52,507 nt of DNA from Peribacillus alkalitolerans (GTDB lineage Bacteria; Bacillota; Bacilli; Bacillales; DSM-1321): the NCBI RefSeq assembly GCF_010882125.1, contig NZ_JAAGVZ010000023.1, positions 1 to 52,507 of the forward strand. Direction: 5' to 3'. Shown one piece after another: positions 16,845-23,601 of this stretch. Each line of letters begins with the position of its first letter. The stretch's first letter is position 1. A program made the translations under genes and the position numbers. The notes below the pieces were generated by a model. The model was not told where the DNA came from and did no database searches. It was given only the letters and a program-made list of their open reading frames with translations.

Positions 16845-16970
16845 ATGAGTATGATGCAAAATCAACCAAAAATTTATCCAACGCCAAGGCCTCAAGTTCA
16901 AGCCCAACCAGTTCAACAACCAATAAAAAAAGGCGGCTGTGGCTGCGGAAGTAAAAAAAGACCTCGATAA
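16845..16970 (+). CDS. Small Pro/Gln-rich protein with CGCG tail
   Basis: A 39-41 residue product (starts at 16845 or 16851, GGAGG upstream) reads QNQPKIYPTPRPQVQAQP and ends in KKGGCGCGSKKRPR. It has its own terminator. Upstream, CATATAATG (16802-16810) with AC 16 bases before it is a near match to a sigma-K promoter. The composition is like small spore-surface proteins. No family recognised. Confidence 0.6.
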   Translation: MSMMQNQPKIYPTPRPQVQAQPVQQPIKKGGCGCGSKKRPR

Positions 16971-16981
16971 ATACATCAGGT

Positions 16982-17014
16982 AGAAATGTAGGGCTCCTAC
17001 ATTTCTATTTTTTT
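16982..17014 (+). terminator. Terminator after the 39-residue gene
   Basis: Perfect 11-bp stem AGAAATGTAGG/CCTACATTTCT with a GCT loop and a run of Ts. It separates this gene from the spoVA-type operon. Confidence 0.88.
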
Positions 17015-17121
17015 TGCAAATCAAAACTGCAATTTCCTTTGTTTCCCTCAATTAATTAACATAATTTCTGCCTGATTGTAAAAAATAACAAAAAATAATT
17101 GGGTTAAAAGGGGGTGGAAAT

Positions 17122-17604
17122 ATGCGGACAAAATTAGGGAAAGCTCTAATCATTATAGTGGTTTTAGCTTTATTTTCATTAACAGGCTGCTCTGCAACTG
17201 ATAAGTCAAAGGATACAAGATTGGCCCTTATGAAGACAACAAATCCTCATCCAGCCGTATTGAAGGAGACGAAGAAAGAGTTTGACTTTGCAGAGGGTAT
17301 GCAGAAATATGTGTTGTCTTTCCCTGAAATCTATGATGCTGCTATTGTGACCGGAGAGAAAAAAATCTTAGTCGCATACAAGGTCAAACATTTACAAAGG
17401 TTCCGTATGAAAAAGATTGAAAAAGATTTGACGAAAAAACTAGAAAAAAAGTATCCAAACCATAAATTTGTTGTCTCTAGTGATTACAAGATTTTCATGG
17501 AAGTGGTCGAATTAAATGATCATTTGAAGGACCCAAATTATTCAAGGAAAAAAGCAAACAAAAAGTTTAAAGATATTTTAGAACTGAAGAAAGAACAAAT
17601 ATAG
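17122..17604 (+). CDS. YhcN/YlaJ-type sporulation lipoprotein
   Basis: This is the first gene of the second spoVA operon. The signal peptide ends in the lipobox LTGC (C23). The mature part contains the YhcN/YlaJ-like segment AAIVTGEKKILVAYKVKHLQ (abridged) followed by basic helices. Length 160. A GGGGGTGG Shine-Dalgarno precedes the ATG. YhcN/YlaJ proteins sit in the inner spore membrane. The gap to spoVAC is 14 bases, supporting one transcript. Confidence 0.82.
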   Translation: MRTKLGKALIIIVVLALFSLTGCSATDKSKDTRLALMKTTNPHPAVLKETKKEFDFAEGMQKYVLSFPEIYDAAIVTGEKKILVAYKVKHLQRFRMKKIEKDLTKKLEKKYPNHKFVVSSDYKIFMEVVELNDHLKDPNYSRKKANKKFKDILELKKEQI

Positions 17605-17618
17605 GAAGAAGGAACAAC

Positions 17619-18089
17619 ATGAGCAAACAGGAAAACTTAACTCCTCAACAGCAGAAATATCAAAAGCTTCAGTCTAAGCATGAAATTAAAAGGCCAGTTT
17701 TCATGAATTGTGTAAAGGCCTTTTTAGTTGGAGGGACGATATGCTTAATAGGACAGGCTGTTACCTATATGTATATTTATTTCTTTAATTTTACTGAGCA
17801 AAGTGCGGGGAATCCTACAGTAGCGACAATGATTTTCTTCTCGATGCTTTTGACTGGTTTTGGTATTTATGACCATTTAGGACAGATTGGTGGAGCAGGA
17901 AGTGCCGTTCCAGTAACAGGTTTCGGCAATGCGGTCATTTCAGCAGCAATAGAGCACCGAACAGAAGGTTATGTTCTGGGTGTTGGTGGGAATATTTTTA
18001 AGCTCGCCGGTTCAGTAATTATTTTTGGAGTGTTCTCTGCCTTTGTAGTTGCTCTTATAAAAACGATTTTTTTGAAACTGGGGGGATAA
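17619..18089 (+). CDS. spoVAC: Stage V sporulation protein AC, second copy type
   Basis: SpoVAC is an inner-membrane channel protein for Ca-dipicolinate movement, with mechanosensitive behaviour known in B. subtilis. The product is 156 residues. A basic cytoplasmic N-terminus is followed by four hydrophobic helices with the family motifs FLVGGTICLIGQ and GAGSAVPVTGFGNAVISAA. It overlaps nothing and lies 3 bases before spoVAD. The neighbours (YhcN-like, DUF1657, YetF) indicate the spoVA-2 type rather than the canonical spoVA operon. Confidence 0.93.
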   Translation: MSKQENLTPQQQKYQKLQSKHEIKRPVFMNCVKAFLVGGTICLIGQAVTYMYIYFFNFTEQSAGNPTVATMIFFSMLLTGFGIYDHLGQIGGAGSAVPVTGFGNAVISAAIEHRTEGYVLGVGGNIFKLAGSVIIFGVFSAFVVALIKTIFLKLGG

Positions 18090-18092
18090 ATA

Positions 18093-19112
18093 ATGCTAGT
18101 AGGTTCACAATCATGGCAATTTGCAAATCGTCCCGTCATTGTTTCTACCGGTGTAACGGGAGGACCTTTCGAGGCAAGAGGAAACTTAGCCGAAGATTTT
18201 GATATCCTCCACGAAGATTTATGGCTGGAAGAGGATACATACGAAAAGGCTCATCGTGTTTTATTGGAAGAGGCGATTGAAACCGCGTTAAAGAAGGGGG
18301 CAACGAAAGAAAAAGATATTCAATTCCTTCTTGCAGGTGACTTAATTAACCAAATTACTCCTACCTCATTTGCTGCAAGAACAGCGGCTATTCCATACTT
18401 CGGTTTGTTTGGAGCATGTTCTACCTCGATGGAAGGGTTAGCATTATCGGCTTTCATTGTAAATTATGGAGGGGCAAAAAAAGTGCTGACTGGTGCATCA
18501 AGTCATAATGCAGCAGTTGAAAAGCAATTTCGATATCCAACTGAATACGGCGGACAAAAACCACCAACCGCCCAATGGACCATTACAGGAGCGGGTGTAG
18601 CCTTGCTTGCTCAAAAAGCAGATCATCCAGAACCACTGCCTTATATAACAGCGGCAACCATCGGAAAAGTCATTGATATGGGTCTAACAGATCCTTTTAA
18701 CATGGGTGGGGCAATGGCTCCTGCAGCCGTGGATACGATTATGGCACATTTTCGTGATACCGGATTGACCCCTAATCATTATGATTTAATCGTGACTGGT
18801 GACCTTGGTCAAGTTGGAAATGAAACGGCATATGATTTGCTTACTACAAAAGGTTTATCAGTGAATAAAGAACAGTTCAAGGATTGCGGTTTGTTAATTT
18901 ATAAGGATGATCAACCCGTCATGGCTGGGGGAAGCGGTGCTGGCTGTTCTGCAACAGTCCTTTACGGACATTTATTGAATGAAATGAAAAAAGGGACGTA
19001 TAAAAAGATTTTAGTTGTAGCAACTGGGGCATTGTTGTCTCCACTATCATTTCAACAAGGTGAAACCATTCCATGTATTGCCCATGCGGTCGCTATTGAA
19101 TATGGAAGCTAG
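18093..19112 (+). CDS. spoVAD: Stage V sporulation protein AD
   Basis: SpoVAD is a peripheral inner-membrane protein with a thiolase-like fold that binds dipicolinic acid. At 339 residues it has the full family length. Recognisable segments are VIVSTGVTGGPFEARG near the N-terminus, FGLFGACSTSMEGLALSA around the thiolase-like cysteine, and GGSGAGCSATVLYGH near the C-terminus. It is the third gene of the operon, with short spacings both sides. Confidence 0.95.
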   Translation: MLVGSQSWQFANRPVIVSTGVTGGPFEARGNLAEDFDILHEDLWLEEDTYEKAHRVLLEEAIETALKKGATKEKDIQFLLAGDLINQITPTSFAARTAAIPYFGLFGACSTSMEGLALSAFIVNYGGAKKVLTGASSHNAAVEKQFRYPTEYGGQKPPTAQWTITGAGVALLAQKADHPEPLPYITAATIGKVIDMGLTDPFNMGGAMAPAAVDTIMAHFRDTGLTPNHYDLIVTGDLGQVGNETAYDLLTTKGLSVNKEQFKDCGLLIYKDDQPVMAGGSGAGCSATVLYGHLLNEMKKGTYKKILVVATGALLSPLSFQQGETIPCIAHAVAIEYGS

Positions 19113-19128
19113 TTAAGGAGGGATATTT

Positions 19129-19485
19129 GTGTTACCAATGTTTTTTTGGGCGTTTGTTGTAGGAGGGGCCATTTGTGTGATTGGACAGCTTTTGTTTGAC
19201 GTTGCAAAGCTTACTCCAGGCCATACTTTAAGCTTACTTGTTGTAATAGGCTCAGTTATGGATGGACTTGGTTTATATGAACCACTTATCGATTTTGCAG
19301 GGGCAGGAGCGACTGTCCCTATCACAAGTTTTGGTAATGCCCTAACACATGGTGCTATGCATCATGCGGAAATGCATGGTCTAGTTGGAGTTTTGACTGG
19401 AATGTTCGAAGTCACTAGCTCAGGTATATCGGCAGCGATCGTCTTCGGATTCCTAGCATCGCTGATTTTCAAACCAAAGGGGTAA
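19129..19485 (+). CDS. spoVAE: Stage V sporulation protein AE (SpoVAEb)
   Basis: A 118-residue membrane protein with three or four helices. Motifs parallel to Spo[14 protein letters not shown] and [19 protein letters not shown], identify the SpoVAEb type. The GTG at 19129 follows GGAGGGATATTT. Together with SpoVAC it should form the membrane part of the dipicolinate channel. Confidence 0.93.
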   Translation: MLPMFFWAFVVGGAICVIGQLLFDVAKLTPGHTLSLLVVIGSVMDGLGLYEPLIDFAGAGATVPITSFGNALTHGAMHHAEMHGLVGVLTGMFEVTSSGISAAIVFGFLASLIFKPKG

Positions 19486-19489
19486 GAAT

Positions 19490-19687
19490 ATGAATAGGGA
19501 ATCAATCGAAGTGCTGACTGAATTGAAAGCGATGACTGATTATATGGAATCTGAGCTTAGTAACTGGGCAATTCTTATGGGATCCCAGCAAGAGGCACAG
19601 CAGCTTCATTCTTGCATGCTTGAAGTCAGTTCTGTCGGCGATGCTTTGCAAAAACGAATGGCTGATTTAGAACGTCAGGGGAAGTAA
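19490..19687 (+). CDS. DUF1657-type small helical protein
   Basis: A 65-residue soluble, two-helix protein with the pattern LHSCMLEVSSVGDALQKRM near its end that resembles DUF1657. In spoVA-2 operons a DUF1657 gene sits exactly here, between spoVAEb and yetF. AAGGGG precedes the ATG. The family assignment is by pattern and position; the function is unknown. Confidence 0.75.
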   Translation: MNRESIEVLTELKAMTDYMESELSNWAILMGSQQEAQQLHSCMLEVSSVGDALQKRMADLERQGK

Positions 19688-19696
19688 GGTGAAATT

Positions 19697-20566
19697 ATGC
19701 CTCCATATGTAGAAGTCGCGATTCGATCTGTCTGCATAATAATCGGACTTTTCTTTGTTACCAAGTTTTTAGGAAAAAAACAACTATCTAAACTATCTTT
19801 CTTTGAATATATAGCTGGAATAACCATCGGTGATATTGCAGGAACATTATCAATGGATGCAGAATTGAATTTGGCGAACGGAATTACTAGTATCTTGATT
19901 TGGTCATTATTTCCAATTATTGTCTCGTATTTTTCCATTAAAAATCGGTTCTTCCGTGATTTTGTGGAAGGAAAGCCTACCACTCTGATAAAAGACGGGA
20001 AGTTATTAGAGAAAAATCTTAGAAAAGAACAATATACGGCTGAGGGACTGTTGGAGCAATTAAGGAAGAAGGATATTTTTAGAGTCGCGGATGTAGAATT
20101 TGCAGCGTTGGAGACGAATGGTGAGATAAGTGTATTGTTAAAATCAGAAAAGCAACCTATACTTTACGGTGATATTTTTCCTGAGAAACGAAAAACAGGT
20201 GTGACACAGACACTTATCGAAGATGGAGAAATATTTGACGATGGATTAGCGTGTGCTGGTTTGAACCGGAAATGGCTTCAAGGAGAACTTGGGAAAAGAA
20301 ATCTTACAGTAGAAAATGTTTTCCTCGCCCAAGTGGATCCAAATGGGGATTTGTTCATCGACACATACGATGATGAATTGAACGTGCCACAAAATAAGGA
20401 TAAAGAGCTACTAATATCTGCATTTCAAAAGCTTAGTGCAGATTTAAACTTCCTTTCTGTTAGCTCGAAGGATTCCGAAACAAGAAGACTCTATGGGAAT
20501 CTCGCCCAAAAAATTTCCGGGACACTAAAAATGGTCAATGACCTAAAAAGAGCTCAAAACCATTGA
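19697..20566 (+). CDS. YetF/DUF421 membrane protein with DUF1657-like tail
   Basis: The 289-residue product has three N-terminal membrane helices (about 7-27, 33-55, 60-80) with the DUF421 motif TKFLGKKQLSKLSFFEYIAG. The cytoplasmic DUF421 domain follows, with FVEGKPTTLIKDGK and LRKKDIFRVADVEFAALETNG. An additional C-terminal helical segment (about 225-289) resembles the preceding DUF1657 gene product. This is the last gene of the spoVA-type operon. A paralogue without the tail is at 27897-28595. Confidence 0.9.
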   Translation: MPPYVEVAIRSVCIIIGLFFVTKFLGKKQLSKLSFFEYIAGITIGDIAGTLSMDAELNLANGITSILIWSLFPIIVSYFSIKNRFFRDFVEGKPTTLIKDGKLLEKNLRKEQYTAEGLLEQLRKKDIFRVADVEFAALETNGEISVLLKSEKQPILYGDIFPEKRKTGVTQTLIEDGEIFDDGLACAGLNRKWLQGELGKRNLTVENVFLAQVDPNGDLFIDTYDDELNVPQNKDKELLISAFQKLSADLNFLSVSSKDSETRRLYGNLAQKISGTLKMVNDLKRAQNH

Positions 20567-20629
20567 AACAAAAGGATTTCTCTAATTTTATATCCTGAAT
20601 ATTCTAATGTTTCCTGGGCATGAGCCCAT

Positions 20630-20657
20630 ACACCTTTTGCTTTTTTTACATATGTTA
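20630..20657 (+). promoter_or_regulatory. Sigma-K promoter of yjcZ
   Basis: TACA with AC at 20630-20631, then CATATGTTA (20649-20657), a perfect CATAnnnTA, with 17 bases between AC and CATA. The promoter lies 33 bases before the yjcZ start. Confidence 0.72.
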
Positions 20658-20689
20658 TGAGTGAACTAAGCGAAAGCGTGGTGAATTAA

Positions 20690-20821
20690 ATGTACGGATA
20701 CGGTTACGGCGGTTTCGGAGGCGGATGTTGCCCTGGGTACGGCGGTGGATACGGTTCTACTTTCGTATTGATTGTAGTATTATTCATCCTGTTAATTATC
20801 GTAGGTGCTTCTTTCTGCTAA
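20690..20821 (+). CDS. yjcZ: YjcZ-family sporulation protein
   Basis: A 43-residue protein: a Tyr/Gly-rich head ([20 protein letters not shown]) followed by one membrane helix ([16 protein letters not shown]) and a terminal FC. This is the classic YjcZ/YczN-type small sporulation protein. GTGGTG lies upstream of the ATG. It has its own sigma-K promoter and terminator. Confidence 0.88.
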   Translation: MYGYGYGGFGGGCCPGYGGGYGSTFVLIVVLFILLIIVGASFC

Positions 20822-20832
20822 TAAGAAAAACG

Positions 20833-20866
20833 AAAACGGAATGGGAAACCATTCCGTTTTACTTTT
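20833..20866 (+). terminator. Terminator of yjcZ
   Basis: 12-bp stem AAAACGGAATGG with a GAAA tetraloop and a T-rich tail. Confidence 0.9.
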
Positions 20867-20916
20867 ATTTGCTTCTAGCTAATAAAACAGATAGGTCTAG
20901 GGATACTTTTATGTAC

Positions 20917-20943
20917 CCAAACCTCCGAGCGAACCCGGAGGTG
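20917..20943 (-). terminator. Possible terminator of the His/Cys-rich gene at 20952
   Basis: On the minus strand ACCTCCGG and TCGGAGGT pair around a short loop and are followed by TTTGGG. The T-run is short, so termination may be weak. Confidence 0.5.
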
Positions 20944-20951
20944 GACTATTG

Positions 20952-21590
20952 TTAGCAGTTTAAAAAAACTTTCACTTCACAGCCAATCAGTTTTTGTAGC
21001 TTTCTCATACAGCTATTATTTGAGCACTTGCATCTATCATAGTTATCGTCATCGTCATCGTCATCAAAATCGTCACCATTAGAAGTTTCCCTGTATGGCA
21101 TTCTATTATGGTGTTCATGTTTTGAGCATTTGTCCCAATCGAATTCTCTCCAGTTGCAGCATTTACTTCTTGATGAGCATCCATTACAATCATGGTCTTT
21201 ACCCTTATCATGTTTATGATCGCAATCACAATCACAATCATGGTCTTTGCCCTTATCATGTTTATGATTGCAATCACAATTACGGTCTTTACACTTATCT
21301 TGTTTATGATCGCCATGCATGCAATCATCTTTCTTATGTTTCTTCGGTTTAGGTGGTTTAGGTTTTTTCTTATGTTTCTTTTTACAATCTTCATCTTTTT
21401 TGCAGTCATGATCATGATGGACTTCATCATTTTTACAACAGTACTTCAAATCGGTGATATCACGAAAATGGATTTTAGTACGTAAAACACCATTTTTTAA
21501 TACTATATAATCTCTCCCGACTCCGACGAGTGTGCCTTCAAAACAATCATTATCGCATTGTTTATCCTGGTCTTTATGGTTGCTAGACAT
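20952..21590 (-). CDS. His/Cys/Asp-rich spore-coat-like protein with Sm-like head
   Basis: A 212-residue product from ATG 21590 (GGAGGG upstream). Residues about 15-52 (CFEGTLVGVGRDYIVLKNGV to FRDITDLKYCC) look like a small Sm-like DUF2642-type beta domain seen in spore coat proteins. A Lys/Pro tract and three near-repeats of HKHDKGKDHDC follow, then an acidic DDDDDDD run and a Cys-rich tail (SNNSCMRKLQKLIGCEVKVF). About one residue in three is C, H or D, so metal binding is plausible. A sigma-K promoter precedes it. No close family recognised. Confidence 0.75.
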   Translation of the reverse strand: MSSNHKDQDKQCDNDCFEGTLVGVGRDYIVLKNGVLRTKIHFRDITDLKYCCKNDEVHHDHDCKKDEDCKKKHKKKPKPPKPKKHKKDDCMHGDHKQDKCKDRNCDCNHKHDKGKDHDCDCDCDHKHDKGKDHDCNGCSSRSKCCNWREFDWDKCSKHEHHNRMPYRETSNGDDFDDDDDDDNYDRCKCSNNSCMRKLQKLIGCEVKVFLNC

Positions 21591-21666
21591 GTTCTTTCCC
21601 TCCTTCACCTATGGAATGAGTTTACAGATGCATGTCTTTTCATTATCACATCTTATAGACTCAACA

Positions 21667-21694
21667 TAATATATGAGGAAAATATAGCAAGCGT
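21667..21694 (-). promoter_or_regulatory. Sigma-K promoter of the His/Cys-rich gene
   Basis: On the minus strand AC (21693-21694) is 17 bases ahead of CATATATTA (21667-21675), a perfect CATAnnnTA and the same geometry as at yjcZ. The leader to the ATG would be about 70 bases. Confidence 0.62.
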
Positions 21695-21771
21695 ATGGAT
21701 GAGTATCATACTGTTGGTTTTGGTATTACGAAAAATTTCACTCATCATCAAAATTTACGATATATTCCTGC

Positions 21772-21797
21772 ACCATTTTTAAAGCCCAACATACGAT
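21772..21797 (+). promoter_or_regulatory. Possible sigma-K promoter of spoVIF
   Basis: CATACGATA at 21789-21797 is a perfect -10. The AC at 21772-21773 is 15 bases upstream, slightly short. Confidence 0.55.
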
Positions 21798-21824
21798 AGA
21801 AAGACAGAGAAGGAGGGCATGAAA

Positions 21825-22085
21825 ATGGATTCAAATTTCTTCAAGAACATGGAAAAGAAAACGGGAGTCAACATGGGTGATGTTTTAAATCTTGCTAACT
21901 CTCTGCAAGGTGCTAATCTCAGAGATGAAACGACAATCCGTAACCTTATCAAACAAGTATCTAAAATGGCCAATAAGCCTGTAAATCAGGAAATGGAAGA
22001 CAAAATCGTCCAATCAATTGTAGCTGACGGGAAGCAAATTGATTTTGGAACAATTGCTAATATGATTAACAATAAAAAGTTGTAA
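21825..22085 (+). CDS. spoVIF: Stage VI sporulation protein F
   Basis: SpoVIF (YjcC) is a mother-cell protein needed for normal coat assembly that acts with the regulator GerE in B. subtilis. The 86-residue product begins MDSNFFKNMEKKTGVNMGDV, the family hallmark, and contains TTIRNLIKQVSKMANKPVNQ. I prefer the ATG at 21825, with AGGAGG 8 bases upstream, over the ATG at 21819, which is only 2 bases from it. Confidence 0.93.
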   Translation: MDSNFFKNMEKKTGVNMGDVLNLANSLQGANLRDETTIRNLIKQVSKMANKPVNQEMEDKIVQSIVADGKQIDFGTIANMINNKKL

Positions 22086-22388
22086 TTGTGTTTAGTAGTG
22101 GAAATTTCAAGTAATAGTTTATTTAGGGGAAAACCTTAAACAGATCTATCAATTCATTCAAAAGGGTAGGCCCAGACAATGTTTGGGCCTTCACGTTTAA
22201 TTTATCAAATTCTATTTTTTCTATTTTAATCTTTTAACTATGCACTGAAAGAGGCCCCACTTTTCGTAGTGACCTCTTCCTAATCATATATCATGAGAGG
22301 AAACTAGTTTTAGAGATAATCAAATTCAAAAGCATCTATTATTGAGGTAGGACCCTAATCATTTCCGCGAAAAAATCCAGTAATAGTG
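22086..22388. other. Intergenic region after spoVIF
   Basis: It contains a terminator for spoVIF (AGGCCCA/TGGGCCT, 22168-22190). Around 22250-22275 there is an imperfect GAGG..CCTC hairpin that could end the minus-strand coat gene at 22389. No gene seen. Confidence 0.5.
22168..22195 (+). terminator. Terminator of spoVIF
   Basis: AGGCCCA / TGGGCCT stem with a 9-base loop. The following bases are only moderately T-rich. Confidence 0.6.
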
Positions 22389-23354
22389 TTACCACCTACT
22401 AAATAAACTACATCTTTTGTTCCTATGGCCATCATGTCTGCATTTATCTTTTTTCCAACATCTATCTTTGTTGCAACAACTATCATTTTTGCAACAACTA
22501 TCATTTTTGCAACAACTATCATTTTTGCAACAACTATCTTTTTTGCAACAACTATCATTTTTGCGACAACTATCATTTTTGCGGCATCTATCATTTTTGC
22601 GGCAACTATCTTTTTTGCAACAACTATCATTTTTGCAACAACTATCTTTTTTCCAACATCTATCTTTTTTGTTGTGGCTATCATGATCGCAATGGTCCTT
22701 CTTATGGTCAGAGCTTTCACAACATTTCTTTTTATGGTCATCATGGTCGCAATGGTCCTTATTATGGTCAGAGCTTTCACAACATTTCTTTTTATGGTCA
22801 TCATGATCGCAATGATCCTTATTATGGTCAGAGCTTTCACAATGATTCTTTTTATGGTCGCAATGATCGTTTCTATGGTCAGAGCTTTCACAATGATTCT
22901 TTTTATGGTCGCAATGATCGTTTCTATGGTCAGAGCTTTCACAATGATTCTTTTTATGGTCATCATGGTCGCAATGATCGTTTCTATGGTCAGAGCTTTC
23001 ACATTGATGCTTCTTATGATCATTATGTTTGCAATGATCGTTTCTATGGTCAGAGCTTTCACAACGATTCTTTTTATGGTCATCATGGTCGCAATGATCG
23101 TTTCTATGGTCAGAGCTTTCACAACGATTCTTTTTATGGTCATCATGGCCGCAATGATCGTTTCTATGGTCAGAGCTTTCACAATGATTCTTTTTATGGT
23201 CATCATGATCGCAATGATCGTTTCTATGGTCAGAGCTTTCACACTGATTCTTTTTACGGTCATCATGGTCACATTTATGCTTTTTATGGCCATCATGTTT
23301 ACCTTTATGCTTTTTATGGCCACCATGTTTACCTTTATGATGATGTTTTGGCAT
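22389..23354 (-). CDS. Tandem-repeat His/Cys/Lys/Asp-rich coat-like protein
   Basis: A 321-residue protein of almost only H, C, K, D, S, N, R. After a His/Lys head (MPKHHHKGKHGGHKKHK) come ten copies of a CESSDH-centred unit, mostly 20 residues (60 nt) and two of 17 (51 nt). Twelve hexapeptides of the form C-(C/R/W)-K-(N/K)-D-S (18 nt) follow, then a short tail. The frame is set by the start at 23354 with GGTGA upstream, and by the sigma-K promoter just ahead. Other frames stay open only because the repeats lack stops. It is likely a cross-linking or metal-binding coat protein, CotG-like in style but not in sequence. Confidence 0.78.
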   Translation of the reverse strand: MPKHHHKGKHGGHKKHKGKHDGHKKHKCDHDDRKKNQCESSDHRNDHCDHDDHKKNHCESSDHRNDHCGHDDHKKNRCESSDHRNDHCDHDDHKKNRCESSDHRNDHCKHNDHKKHQCESSDHRNDHCDHDDHKKNHCESSDHRNDHCDHKKNHCESSDHRNDHCDHKKNHCESSDHNKDHCDHDDHKKKCCESSDHNKDHCDHDDHKKKCCESSDHKKDHCDHDSHNKKDRCWKKDSCCKNDSCCKKDSCRKNDRCRKNDSCRKNDSCCKKDSCCKNDSCCKNDSCCKNDSCCNKDRCWKKDKCRHDGHRNKRCSLFSRW

Positions 23355-23385
23355 GTAATTTCACCGCTTTCTTTTCTGATTAGGA

Positions 23386-23414
23386 TATTTTATGGTCTAA
23401 CCGTCATTAGGGTG
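23386..23414 (-). promoter_or_regulatory. Sigma-K promoter of the repeat coat gene
   Basis: On the minus strand CACC (23411-23414) and CATAAAATA (23386-23394) form a full mACm/CATAnnnTA match, with 17 bases between AC and CATA. The ATG is 31 bases downstream of the -10. Confidence 0.75.
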
Positions 23415-23480
23415 ATGGGCTTATCTACTACTTTTAAATAAATATATACATATTACCAATAACTAGGTTGCATTGGTTTC

Positions 23481-23556
23481 GGATATCCGTAAGAAACACT
23501 ATTATATCCGTGACATTCAACTATTTATCCGTAAGATTATAAATATATCCATGACT
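23481..23556. repeat. TATCCGTRA short tandem repeats, ~21-nt period
   Basis: Four units (ATATCCGTAAG, TATATCCGTGAC, TTTATCCGTAAG, TATATCCATGAC) follow each other about every 21 bases. A two-unit version in the other orientation lies at 13217-13250. Confidence 0.7.
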
Positions 23557-23565
23557 ACATAAAAA

Positions 23566-23598
23566 AGAGGTCGCTCTAATTTATGAGCGACCTCTCTC
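23566..23598 (-). terminator. Terminator of yjcD
   Basis: GAGGTCGCTC / GAGCGACCTC stem followed by six Ts on the minus strand, just after the yjcD stop. Confidence 0.88.
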
Positions 23599-23601
23599 AA
23601 A

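Noticed and set aside
22417-23354. CRISPR-like array suggested by regular repeats
   Set aside because: Repeats are contiguous, of coding periodicity and without unique spacers. They encode the His/Cys repeat protein.
22425-23441. A 338-codon open frame on the plus strand, and a 323-codon one in another minus frame (22355-23326), over the repeat gene
   Set aside because: The 18-, 51- and 60-nt repeats carry no stop in several frames, so they stay open by repetition. Only the frame starting at 23354 has a Shine-Dalgarno and a promoter in place.
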